Part shown: positions 26,285 to 33,958 of the stretch, one piece after another
Position numbering within the stretch: position 1 is the stretch's first letter
How the letters are laid out: each line of letters starts with the position of its first letter
From: Streptomyces sp. SirexAA-E
Lineage (GTDB): Bacteria > Actinomycetota > Actinomycetes > Streptomycetales > Streptomycetaceae
DNA: 64,000 bases
Assembly (NCBI RefSeq): GCF_000177195.2
Contig: NC_015953.1
Span: 7,130,001 to 7,194,000, forward strand
Direction: 5' to 3'
The notes under the pieces: generated by a model
What the model was told of the DNA's origin: nothing
Database searches by the model: none
What the model saw: the letters and a program-made list of their open reading frames with translations, nothing else
Translations under genes and position numbers: made by a program

Positions 26285-27490
26285 TCAGGCGGTGTCGAGC
26301 GTCAGCCCGTAATAGGCGAGGGCGTCGTCGAGCGGCTGGAAGTACGACGAGCCGCGGGAGTTGACGCCACCGGTGCACCGCTGGCCGACCGGACCGCCGG
26401 AGGTCATGCCCTGGGCCTGGTTGCCGGAGATGTACGCGCCACCGCTGTCACCGCCCTCGGTGCAGACACTGGAGGTGGCCAGGCCCGTGATGACCGTGTC
26501 GGGCCCGCCGTTCTGGTCGACGTACGTCACGGTGACGTTGTACGAGCCGATCGTGCCGCACGTCCAGCCGGTGGTGGCGCCTGACTTGCAGATCGCGCTG
26601 CCGGCCGCAGCCCGGCTGCTGCCCTTGATCGCCACGTCGCCGCTCTGGTTCCAGGTGCCGACGGCCTTGGTGATCGAATGGCCGCTGTTGACGGAGGCGA
26701 TGCCCATGTCCACACTGCGGGCGCCGAGCGCGTAGCGGGTCTTGACGCCCTTGGCGAAGGCGGTGCCGTCGAAGCGCAGGGTGGGCAGACCGGCGATGCA
26801 GTGCCCGGCGCTGACCAGGTACTGGTTGCCGGCCCGGTCGCGGGCGCCGTATCCGACGGAACACCAGCCGGTGGTGCTGTTGATCGTCATCTTGCTGCCC
26901 GGGGCGATCGCGGCCTGGGCCGCGGGCTTCTCCTGCCCGCGGACGATCGCGACGGCGGAACCGTACGACGCCGCCTTGGCCAGGAACGCCTTGGCGGGGG
27001 CCCCGCGGTCGCTGCTGACCTTGACGGTGACCTGGTCCGCGGCCAGGTCCACGGACCAGTCGACCACGCCGACGGGGGCGCGTTCGGCGGCAGCGGCGTC
27101 CAGCTCCGCCTTGATGTCGTCGAGTGCCTTCTCGCCGCGTGCGGGCACCCGGGCGACGAGGCCGGCCTTCTCGATCCTGGCGGCTCCGGTGGCGTCTCCG
27201 GCGTTGACGGTCAGCCGGCCGCCTGCGTCGAAGAAGGCCCCGTCGTCGGATATCCCGCTCCTCTCCAGCTCGGCGAGCCGGGTCTGCTGGACGTCCTGGC
27301 GGTCCAGGCGGTCGACCGCGGCCTTCTCGCTCACACCGAGCGACGCGGCGAGCGCCCGCACCATCTCCGGCTGGTAGCGCGAGGAGGGCGCGACGTCCTG
27401 GGCCTGGGCCGTGGTGTGGGTTCCCACGACCGCGGAGGCGGAGAGAAGAGCGGCCACAGCGGCGAATCTGTACTGACGGAAATGACGCAC
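26285..27490 (-). CDS. Secreted S1 serine protease, streptogrisin type, with propeptide
   Basis: This 401-residue prepro-protease has a signal peptide at residues 1-30 (AAVAALLSASAVVGTHTTAQA), an alpha-lytic-type propeptide to about residue 200, and a chymotrypsin-fold mature domain. The catalytic triad is His230 (SAGHC), Asp261 (VDMGIA) and Ser349 (GGDSGGAY). Cys pairs flank the active-site His and Ser, as in streptogrisins. The propeptide includes the intramolecular chaperone block VDWSVDLAADQVTVKVSSD. An AAGGAAT site precedes the ATG. It is secreted for extracellular protein breakdown; the primary specificity residue cannot be read reliably by eye. Confidence 0.93.
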   Translation of the reverse strand: MRHFRQYRFAAVAALLSASAVVGTHTTAQAQDVAPSSRYQPEMVRALAASLGVSEKAAVDRLDRQDVQQTRLAELERSGISDDGAFFDAGGRLTVNAGDATGAARIEKAGLVARVPARGEKALDDIKAELDAAAAERAPVGVVDWSVDLAADQVTVKVSSDRGAPAKAFLAKAASYGSAVAIVRGQEKPAAQAAIAPGSKMTINSTTGWCSVGYGARDRAGNQYLVSAGHCIAGLPTLRFDGTAFAKGVKTRYALGARSVDMGIASVNSGHSITKAVGTWNQSGDVAIKGSSRAAAGSAICKSGATTGWTCGTIGSYNVTVTYVDQNGGPDTVITGLATSSVCTEGGDSGGAYISGNQAQGMTSGGPVGQRCTGGVNSRGSSYFQPLDDALAYYGLTLDTA

Positions 27491-28000
27491 ACTGATTCCT
27501 TCCGAATGGCGGGCAGGAACTCGCGGGGGGTGTATCGGGGCACACGTGGGTGGCGTACCGCCGAAGGGTGAGTTCCTGCCCGGCGGCGAGAGTGAGGCTC
27601 GCCGCGGAATGAACCCTGGCCCAACGCTCGGTGACGTACAAGGAGTTCGGAGGCGTCAGCTTTTTACAGAACGGCGGGGAAACTGTAAAAAAAGACCGTC
27701 GGTGAAACGGTGAGGGCAGGGCGCTCCAGGGGTCGTCACCCCGGCTTCGGAACAGGCTCACCGGGGATTCACCACCCGGCGGTTCAGGACGTATCCGGTC
27801 CCTTTGCCTTTTCCGTTCCCTTTCCTTCGAAGCCATCGGGGCCTTCGGCCGCCGGCACCCGCGCCCGTCGTCGACCTGGACAGCCGTGCCCCGTCGGGCA
27901 GGACGCGGTTCGGGGAGTGTCGCCTTGCCCAGGTCTTCCAGGTCCTGGTCTGCCAACGGCGTCCACCCGAGCAACGAAGAAGTCTCGTGGCAACAGCGTT
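27491..28000. other. Intergenic region without a supported gene
   Basis: About 510 bases upstream of the protease and downstream of dhbC hold no ORF with convincing composition. The notable content is an AT-rich inverted repeat at 27661-27691 and, at the right, a terminator hairpin. Two overlapping 65-100 codon frames on opposite strands lack recognisable protein features. Confidence 0.5.
27661..27691. repeat. AT-rich inverted repeat upstream of protease
   Basis: TTTTTACAG (27661-27669) and CTGTAAAAA (27683-27691) are perfect 9-bp arms around a 13-base spacer. Such AT-rich symmetry is rare in this GC context and lies about 170 bases upstream of the protease start. It could be an operator. 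Confidence 0.5.
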
Positions 28001-28026
28001 CGGGCCCGGCCGTGAGGCCGGGCCCG
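28001..28026 (-). terminator. Terminator downstream of dhbC
   Basis: CGGGCCCGGCC-GTGA-GGCCGGGCCCG is a perfect 11-bp stem, 75 bases beyond the dhbC stop on the minus strand. Confidence 0.7.
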
Positions 28027-28101
28027 TGCACCGGTGACGTACGCGACAGCCGGTGAACGCGCGGGATCCTGGTGTGCCCCGCCTGCTCAGGAGGCCGGGT
28101 C

Positions 28102-29307
28102 CTACAGCTCGGCGCCCACCGCGTTGAGGAAGGTGCGGAACTTCGCCGCGGTCTCGGCGGTCTCGGCCTCCGGCTCGGACGCCGAGACGACGCCCGCTCC
28201 CGCGTACAGCCGCAGCGTGCGCTCCTCGGCCTCGGCACAGCGGATGGTGACGACCCATTCGCCGTCCCCCTGGGCGTTCCCCCAGCCCACGACGCCGGTG
28301 AAGAAGCCGCGGTCGAACGGCTCGGTCTCGGCGATGACCCGGCGGGCCGTCGTGGTCGGTGTGCCGCAGACGGCGGGGGTGGGGTGCAGCGCGCAGGCGA
28401 GCGCGAGCGCCGAGGTGTCCGGGGCCGCGAGCGTGCCGGTGACCGTGGTGGACAGGTGCCACATGGTGGCCGTGCGGATCAGCGTGGGCCGGGCCGGTAC
28501 GGTCAGCCGCGAGCAGTGCGGGGCGAGCGCCTGGTGGACGGCGTCCACGACGACGGCGTGCTCGTGCAGGTCCTTCGCGGACTGCAACAGCGTCGCGGCC
28601 CGGCGCACGTCCTCGGCGAGGTCGGTGCTGCGTGGGGTGGACCCGGCGAGCGGATTGGCGGTCACCTGGTTCCCCTTGCGGGAGACCAGTAGTTCGGGGC
28701 TGGCGCCGATCAGGGTACGGCCGGGGCCGGTCGGCAGCGCGAAGGTGTAGCCGACGGGGTCGCGCCGGGCCAGGCGCTGGAGCATCGCCGGCAGATCGAG
28801 CGGGGCGGGAGAGGTGAGTTCGAGGGTTCGGGCCAGCACCACCTTGCTGAACTCCCCGCGCCACATGCGCTCCACGGCCGAGGCGACGCCCGCTCCGTAC
28901 ACCTCGGGCTCGGGCACCGGGCGTATCCGCCAGTTGGCCGAATCAGGGACGCCGACGGGCAGGGCGATCAGCGGATCGGAGGCGAGCGGCGGGGCGGTGC
29001 GCAGTGCCGTCGGCACGCTCAGAGCGGCCGGCGCCTCGTGGTCGAAGGGGATGGCGCCGATGACCACGGGCGATTCCTGCCCGGCCGCACCGGCTTCGGC
29101 CAGGGTGGCCCTCACCCGCTGGTCCAAGGGCCTCTCGTCGTGCGGCACCTGGCGTGCGTCCCCTTGAGCCAGCAGGGTGCGGCCGGGGGTGGCGAGGAAG
29201 CGGGCGCCCGGTGTGTAGGCGTCCAGGAGCGAGGTGGCCGCCCCTATGACGGGGTGGGCCGGGTCGGCCGGGGGCATGGACGTGGCGACCTGGGATGTCG
29301 TCGACAC
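28102..29307 (-). CDS. dhbC: Isochorismate synthase
   Basis: This 401-residue member of the chorismate-binding family converts chorismate to isochorismate, the first step to 2,3-dihydroxybenzoate (DHB). The GTG at 29307 follows GGAG at five bases; longer frames are artefacts. Signature blocks are FSKVVLARTLEL, LIGASPELLVSRKGNQVTANPLAGSTPRS, HEHAVVVDAV and AVCGTPTTTARRVIAETEPFDRGFFTGVVGW, as in EntC/DhbC. It is the second gene of a two-gene leftward operon, 74 bases after dhbA, under an iron box. A salicylate synthase is less likely because dhbA is its partner. Confidence 0.93.
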   Translation of the reverse strand: MSTTSQVATSMPPADPAHPVIGAATSLLDAYTPGARFLATPGRTLLAQGDARQVPHDERPLDQRVRATLAEAGAAGQESPVVIGAIPFDHEAPAALSVPTALRTAPPLASDPLIALPVGVPDSANWRIRPVPEPEVYGAGVASAVERMWRGEFSKVVLARTLELTSPAPLDLPAMLQRLARRDPVGYTFALPTGPGRTLIGASPELLVSRKGNQVTANPLAGSTPRSTDLAEDVRRAATLLQSAKDLHEHAVVVDAVHQALAPHCSRLTVPARPTLIRTATMWHLSTTVTGTLAAPDTSALALACALHPTPAVCGTPTTTARRVIAETEPFDRGFFTGVVGWGNAQGDGEWVVTIRCAEAEERTLRLYAGAGVVSASEPEAETAETAAKFRTFLNAVGAEL

Positions 29308-29381
29308 GGGGACTCCGTTCTCGATGGTTCCGTCGGCGGGTGCGGGCGGGTGCGGGCGGGTACGGAAGAGCTGCGGGCGGC

Positions 29382-30212
29382 TCAGCGCAGGGTCGCGCCG
29401 CCGTCGACGTACAGCTCCTGCATGGTGATGTGGCGGGCGCGGTCCGAGGCGAGGAACGCGACGGCGTCGGCGATGTCCCGGGGATCGGCGATCCGGCCCA
29501 GCGGTATGCCGGTGCGGTAGGTCGCGGGGTCGCCGTCGATGACGCGCTGCTCGGCGCCCGGGTCCGTCCACAGGGCGCGCTGCATCGCGGTGTCGGTGGA
29601 ACCGGGGGCGACGACGTTGCACCGTACGCCGCTGCGCGCGAGTTCGAGGCCCAGGCACTTGGTGAACATCAGGGCCGCCGCCTTCGACGCGGCGTAGGCG
29701 GCCATCCCGGTGCGGGGGACCCCGGCGGCGTTGGAGCCGACGGTGACGATGCAGCCGCCGCCCCGTTCGGCCATCAGCGGGGCGACGGCCTGCGAGACGT
29801 GGAAGACACCGTCGGTGTTCACATGGAAGGTGTCCGACCAGTCCTCGGCCGAGAGTTCGGTCGCGGGGCCGGTGCGCAGGATGCCCGCGACGTTCACGAG
29901 CACGTCGACGGGGCCGAGTTCGCGCTCGGCGCGCGCCACGGTGCTCCGCACCGAGGGCCGGTCGGTGACGTCCATGCAGTATGGCTCCAGGCGGCCGGCC
30001 GAGCGTTCGCCTTCCGGTGTCTTCGCCTGTCGTCGGTTCCACTCCGCGGCCAGGGCGTCGATGCCGTCCCGTGAGCGGTCGGTGGCGGCCACCCGGGCGC
30101 CGAGGCTGGCGAACAGCTCGGCTACGGCGGCCCCGATGCCCTGTGCGGCACCGGTCACCAGGACGGTGCGGCCCTCGAACTCGCCACTTCTGTCCGGTAT
30201 GTGATCAGGCAT
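29382..30212 (-). CDS. dhbA: 2,3-dihydro-2,3-dihydroxybenzoate dehydrogenase
   Basis: This 276-residue short-chain dehydrogenase uses NAD+ to aromatise 2,3-dihydro-DHB to DHB. The ATG at 30212 follows AGGAGG. It has the cofactor motif TGAAQGIGAAVAELFA, the NVAG block, catalytic Tyr and Lys in AAYAASKAAAL, and a C-terminus AITMQELYVDGGATL-like end. An insert around residues 50-75 (NRRQAKTPEGERSAGRLEPY) is longer than in EntA. The assignment rests on pairing with dhbC and the siderophore context. The isochorismatase that should supply its substrate is not in the window. Confidence 0.9.
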   Translation of the reverse strand: MPDHIPDRSGEFEGRTVLVTGAAQGIGAAVAELFASLGARVAATDRSRDGIDALAAEWNRRQAKTPEGERSAGRLEPYCMDVTDRPSVRSTVARAERELGPVDVLVNVAGILRTGPATELSAEDWSDTFHVNTDGVFHVSQAVAPLMAERGGGCIVTVGSNAAGVPRTGMAAYAASKAAALMFTKCLGLELARSGVRCNVVAPGSTDTAMQRALWTDPGAEQRVIDGDPATYRTGIPLGRIADPRDIADAVAFLASDRARHITMQELYVDGGATLR

Positions 30213-30232
30213 GAGCAACCTCCTACGAGAAG

Positions 30233-30251
30233 TTAGGTAAGGGTAACCTAA
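30233..30251. promoter_or_regulatory. Iron box (DmdR/IdeR site) for dhbA-dhbC
   Basis: TTAGGTAAGGGTAACCTAA matches the 19-bp consensus TTAGGTTAGGCTAACCTAA at 17 positions. It lies 20 bases upstream of the dhbA start, so iron-loaded regulator would block the leftward operon. Confidence 0.85.
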
Positions 30252-30352
30252 ATCAAGGTGTCACTCGGTGGGGTGCCGGTCACGGAAGGCCACTTCGGGG
30301 CGGGTGGGCGCGCTGATCCACTTTTGCGTATCCAGTAGGGATAAGTATTAAG

Positions 30353-30371
30353 TTAGGTTAGCCTTGCCTGG
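30353..30371. promoter_or_regulatory. Iron box for the rightward carrier-protein operon
   Basis: TTAGGTTAGCCTTGCCTGG has a perfect left half and a degenerate right half (14 of 19 to consensus). It lies in an AT-rich patch (ATAAGTATTAAG) that probably contains the rightward promoter. Confidence 0.65.
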
Positions 30372-30741
30372 TCTTAGGCGGGGGAGTGCGTGTCGGTCCG
30401 GAGCGATCGACGACGGCGCGACTCTGCGTGCCGGAGAAAGGATTCGCAGACGTGCCCGTACCGCGCTGGAGCGCCCGAGCCCCGGTGTGCGACCGGACGG
30501 CCCGCCCGTCCGGCGGGGGCGTAGGCGCCGCACCGGCCGGACCGCCAGGCCGAACCGTTCCGCACGGCGGCCGGGTTCGGCACGGCGCGGGGCGGTGCGT
30601 GAGCGCCGGCCGTCCGGCGGTGCCGGCTCTCTCCCGTGAACATCGCGACCAGGTGTCCGTCGCCCCGTGCCGTGGCGCCGTACCCATCACCACCGACGCG
30701 CCGACCGTGCTGTCGGCGTCCATCCCCGCAGGAGCCGCCCG
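30372..30741 (+). other. Long leader before the carrier-protein gene
   Basis: About 370 bases separate the rightward iron box from the carrier-protein ATG. A 119-codon frame fills most of it and ends in an ATGA overlap with the next start. Its third-position GC is lower than that of the neighbours and its sequence is Arg/Pro/Gly-rich without family signs, so no gene is called. No MbtH gene is present. Confidence 0.45.
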
Positions 30742-30981
30742 ATGAATCAGACCCTGTCGCCCGAACGTGTCCGTGCCGACGTCGCGGAACTGCTCGACTG
30801 CGATCCCGCCTCGATCGCACCTGAGGAGAACCTGGTCGATCTCGGCCTGGACTCGGTGCGCATGATGGTCCTGGTCGACCGCTGGCGTGCCGCGGGGGCG
30901 GCCGCGCTGGAGTTCCCCGACCTGGCGGAGCAGCCCGAACTGGGCCACTGGACCGAGCTCCTGACCGGCCGGACCTCGTGA
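30742..30981 (+). CDS. Free-standing aryl carrier protein
   Basis: This 79-residue phosphopantetheine carrier protein has the attachment Ser38 in LGLDSVRMM, helix 1 VRADVAELLDC and the expected four-helix pattern. GGAG precedes the ATG. In EntB/DhbB this domain is fused to isochorismatase; here it stands alone, as in the split systems of some actinomycetes. It should hold DHB as a thioester and donate it to the first condensation domain of the NRPS. Its stop overlaps the start of the following reductase gene. Confidence 0.9.
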   Translation: MNQTLSPERVRADVAELLDCDPASIAPEENLVDLGLDSVRMMVLVDRWRAAGAAALEFPDLAEQPELGHWTELLTGRTS

Positions 30982-31832
30982 GCCGGGTCGACCACCGGGG
31001 CCGTCACCTGGACCGGATCGCGGAGGTCCGGGCGGGTCTGGCCGCCGAGAAGGTGGGCTATCCGATCGGCATCCGGGAGACCGAGGTCGTGCGTACCGCC
31101 ATGGTCGGCGCCGGACTGCTGCGCCTGACGCTGGGCGGGCCGGGCGCCGAGGGGTTCGAGGCCCACGCCCCGGACGAACACGTGAAGCTGATCTTCCCGG
31201 ACCCGGACGGCACGCTGCGGCTGCCGGAGCGGAACGGGGCGATGCTGCGCTGGCCGCGGCCCGCGGTCGTCTCCCGGGAGTACACGGTGCGGCGCTACGA
31301 CCCGGACGCCCGGGAGATCGACATCGACATCGCCCTGCACGACGGCGGCCTCGCCTCCGACTGGGCACGCGAGGCCCGGCCGGGCGCCGTCATCCATGTA
31401 GCGGGGCCGCCCGGCGGGCTGATCGTCCCGCACTCCTACGACCGCTATCTGCTCGCGGGCGACCTCACGGCCCTGCCGGCGATCGCGCGATGGCTGGAGG
31501 AACTGCCCGGCACCGCCAAGGGCTGGGCGTTCATCGAAGTCGTGGACACGGCACAGGAGATCGAGCTGTCCGCGCCCGAGGGTGTCGAGGTGCGCTGGCT
31601 GCACCGCGGTGACCTGCCGGCGGGAGACGGCGACGCGCTGGTGCGGGCCGTGACCGGGGTGACCGTTCCCGAGGGGGAGCGGCTGTACGTGTGGGTCGCG
31701 GGCGAGGCGGGCCAGATCAAGCCGCTGCGCCGCTGGGTCCGTGACGAACTGCGGCTGGAGAAGGCCGACCACGACATCACCGGTTACTGGAAGCGCGGCG
31801 TCGCCGACTTCGACGAGGACGACCACCACTGA
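30978..31832 (+). CDS. Siderophore-interacting protein (FAD-dependent ferric reductase)
   Basis: This 284-residue protein is of the SIP/ViuB family, which releases iron from ferric siderophores by reduction using a flavin. The FAD-binding block is RPAVVSREYTVRRYDPDAREIDIDIALHD, and the C-terminal SIP domain includes YLLAGDLTALPAIARWLEEL and WVAGEAGQIKPLRRWVRDEL. The GTG start overlaps the carrier-protein stop (GTGA), so the two are translationally coupled. It acts in the cytoplasm after uptake through the importer encoded just downstream. Confidence 0.93.
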   Translation: MSRVDHRGRHLDRIAEVRAGLAAEKVGYPIGIRETEVVRTAMVGAGLLRLTLGGPGAEGFEAHAPDEHVKLIFPDPDGTLRLPERNGAMLRWPRPAVVSREYTVRRYDPDAREIDIDIALHDGGLASDWAREARPGAVIHVAGPPGGLIVPHSYDRYLLAGDLTALPAIARWLEELPGTAKGWAFIEVVDTAQEIELSAPEGVEVRWLHRGDLPAGDGDALVRAVTGVTVPEGERLYVWVAGEAGQIKPLRRWVRDELRLEKADHDITGYWKRGVADFDEDDHH

Positions 31833-31898
31833 CCGGCGGGCCGACCGGGGAACTGGCGTGACGCCACTGCCTGGTTGTCCTGACGCGAAATCGTCAAC

Positions 31899-31917
31899 TA
31901 AGGTAAGCCTTACCTAA
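31899..31917. promoter_or_regulatory. Iron box for the siderophore importer/NRPS operon
   Basis: TAAGGTAAGCCTTACCTAA is a near-perfect 19-bp palindrome closely matching the DmdR/IdeR consensus. It lies 17 bases upstream of the binding-protein ATG and probably governs a transcript reaching through the NRPS and exporter genes. Confidence 0.85.
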
Positions 31918-31934
31918 TGAGCAAGGAGCATTTC

Positions 31935-32936
31935 ATGTCCATACGCAGATCGTCCGGCCTGATCGGCGCCGTGTCGCTGGCCCTGATCCTGGCCGGATGC
32001 GGGTCCTCGTCGGACGGCGGCTCGGACGCCGCCTCCGAGAAGGACAAGACCCGGGTGTTCGCCGCGGACAACGGCAAGATCACCATCCCGGTCGACCCGA
32101 AGCGTGTGGTGGCAACCGGCTACGCCGTACCCGCTCTGATCGAGGCCGACGCACCCCTGGTCGGGATCTCGTCGTGGAAGCGCGGTGAGCCGATGATGAG
32201 CGACGAGGACCTCGCCGAGTACAAGAAGCTCACCAAGGTGGCGGGCGAGCAGGCGGCCGAGACCAACTACGAGGCCATCGCCGAGGCCGAGCCCGACCTG
32301 ATCGTCATCGGTGTGCCCGCCCCCGTGCTCGGCGACATCGACGTCAAGCGGCTGGAGTCCATCGCCCCCGTCGTGGCGATCGGCCCCACCCTGCCGTCCG
32401 CCTGGCGCGACCTGTCCCGCAAGCAGGCCGACGCCGCGGGCGCCCTCGAGAAGTTCGACGCCGGACAGAAGGCGTACGAGGCCAAGGCCGCCGAGCTGGC
32501 GACGAAGTACAAGGACGTGCTGCCGCAGCTCAAGCTCGGACACGTCGGCGCGTACGGCGAAGTCGCCAAGGGCACCTTCCAGCGCGAGTTCGGCGGCTCG
32601 TGGGGCACCAACATCGCCGAGGACCTGGGCGCGAAGTACTACGGCAAGGTCAAGAAGGCCGGCTCCGGTTCGAGCGCGGTCAGCGAGTACCCGTCCGTCG
32701 AGGAGCTCCCCGAGGCGTTCGGCGAGGCCGACGTCCTGACGTACTCGGTCAACGCCGACGGCAGCGTCCCCGAGGCGGTGCAGTACGTCCTCGACTCCAA
32801 GCTGTGGAAGAACCTCCCCGCAGTCAAGGCGGGCAAGACCTTCCCGCTCCGCTACACCGAGGCCGCGACCTACGGGCAGGCCATGAAGACCCTGGACGCG
32901 ATCGACACGTCGTTCGCTCCGCTGCTGAAGCGGTGA
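31935..32936 (+). CDS. Ferric-siderophore-binding lipoprotein
   Basis: This 333-residue periplasmic-binding-type lipoprotein is of the FepB/FhuD class. The ATG at 31935 follows AAGGAG; the frame also opens slightly upstream inside the iron box. The lipobox is LAGC with Cys22. The fold shows KRVVATGYAVPALIEADAPLVGISS, NYEAIAEAEPDLIVIG and the C-terminal RYTEAATYGQAMKTLDAID. It captures the ferric complex outside the membrane and delivers it to the two permeases encoded next. The stop overlaps the next GTG. Confidence 0.93.
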   Translation: MSIRRSSGLIGAVSLALILAGCGSSSDGGSDAASEKDKTRVFAADNGKITIPVDPKRVVATGYAVPALIEADAPLVGISSWKRGEPMMSDEDLAEYKKLTKVAGEQAAETNYEAIAEAEPDLIVIGVPAPVLGDIDVKRLESIAPVVAIGPTLPSAWRDLSRKQADAAGALEKFDAGQKAYEAKAAELATKYKDVLPQLKLGHVGAYGEVAKGTFQREFGGSWGTNIAEDLGAKYYGKVKKAGSGSSAVSEYPSVEELPEAFGEADVLTYSVNADGSVPEAVQYVLDSKLWKNLPAVKAGKTFPLRYTEAATYGQAMKTLDAIDTSFAPLLKR

Positions 32937-33958
32937 CCGTCGCGGGTCGCGCGTCGGGACGGGCGGGGGACAAGCGGGCCGCCGCGGGGCAGATCGGTCT
33001 GCTCGTCGGGGGACTGGTGCTGCTGGCGGTCGTCACCGTGCTCAGCATGGGCATCGGCGCCCGCCCGGTCCCGCCGTCCGAGGTCGTGCGCGCGTTGTTC
33101 GACTACCAGGGCACCGACGACCACGTGATCGTGCGTGACGTCCGGGGACCCCGCTCGCTGCTGGCCATCGCGGTGGGCGCCGCCCTCGCGGTGGCGGGCG
33201 CCCTCATCCAGACGCTCGCCCGCAACCCGCTGGCCGAGCCCGGCATCCTCGGGGTCACCGCGGGTGCCGGGTTCGCCGTCACCGTCGGCTCCGCGCTGGG
33301 ACTGGCCGCCGGGCAGACGGGCCAACTCGGCTTCGCCGTCATCGGATCCGTACTCGCGGCGCTGCTGGTGGCCGCCGTCGGGCGGCGCTCACCGCTGCGC
33401 CTGGTGCTCACCGGCGTCGCACTGACCGCCGTGCTGAGCGGTGTCGCGCTGGGCCTGCGGCTGATGCTCCCGGACGTCTTCGACACCTACCGGTTCTGGT
33501 CGGTCGGATCGCTGGCGGCCCGTGAACAGGCTTCGCTGGCACTGCCGTTGACCGCGATCGTGGTGTGCCTGTGCGGCGCGCTGCTGCTGAGCAGGGCGCT
33601 CAACGCGCTGACGCTGGGCGAGAGCGTGGCGCACACCCTGGGGGCGGGGGTCGGACGCGTACGGGCCGTTGCGCTCGTGCTGATCACCGTGCTCTGCGCG
33701 GCGGCGACGGCGGTGGCCGGTCCGATCCTGTTCGTCGGCCTCATCGTGCCGCACCTGGTGCGCAAGCCGGCCGCGGGCTCGGTGCCCTGGCTCGTCCTCT
33801 ACACGATGGTGCTGGGTCCCGTCCTCATGCTGGTCGCCGACATCGGGTCACGGGTCCTGCTGCCCACCGGAGAGGTACCCGTGGGCATCGTGACCGCCTT
33901 CCTCGGCGGCCCCATGCTCATCTGGGCCGTCCGCCGCTACGGGGCGGGGGCGCTGTGA
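32933..33958 (+). CDS. Ferric-siderophore ABC permease, FecCD family (first)
   Basis: This 341-residue permease starts at a GTG overlapping the previous stop. There are about nine or ten hydrophobic helices. Family blocks are VRGPRSLLAIAVGAALAVAGALIQTLARNPLAEPGILGVTAGAGFAV and ILFVGLIVPHLVRKPAAG, the latter part of the ATPase contact region. It forms a heterodimer with the permease encoded next. Confidence 0.93.
   Translation: MTVAGRASGRAGDKRAAAGQIGLLVGGLVLLAVVTVLSMGIGARPVPPSEVVRALFDYQGTDDHVIVRDVRGPRSLLAIAVGAALAVAGALIQTLARNPLAEPGILGVTAGAGFAVTVGSALGLAAGQTGQLGFAVIGSVLAALLVAAVGRRSPLRLVLTGVALTAVLSGVALGLRLMLPDVFDTYRFWSVGSLAAREQASLALPLTAIVVCLCGALLLSRALNALTLGESVAHTLGAGVGRVRAVALVLITVLCAAATAVAGPILFVGLIVPHLVRKPAAGSVPWLVLYTMVLGPVLMLVADIGSRVLLPTGEVPVGIVTAFLGGPMLIWAVRRYGAGAL

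Noticed and set aside
27710..28015. 101-codon plus-strand frame between protease and dhbC
   Set aside because: It has no ribosome-binding site and low-complexity Pro/Ser/Arg composition, and it overlaps an equally poor minus-strand frame and the dhbC terminator.
30386..30745. 119-codon frame ending in an ATGA overlap with the carrier-protein start
   Set aside because: Third-position GC (about 80%) is below that of the neighbours, the composition is Arg/Pro/Gly-rich and no family is seen; noted as a leader, not a gene.
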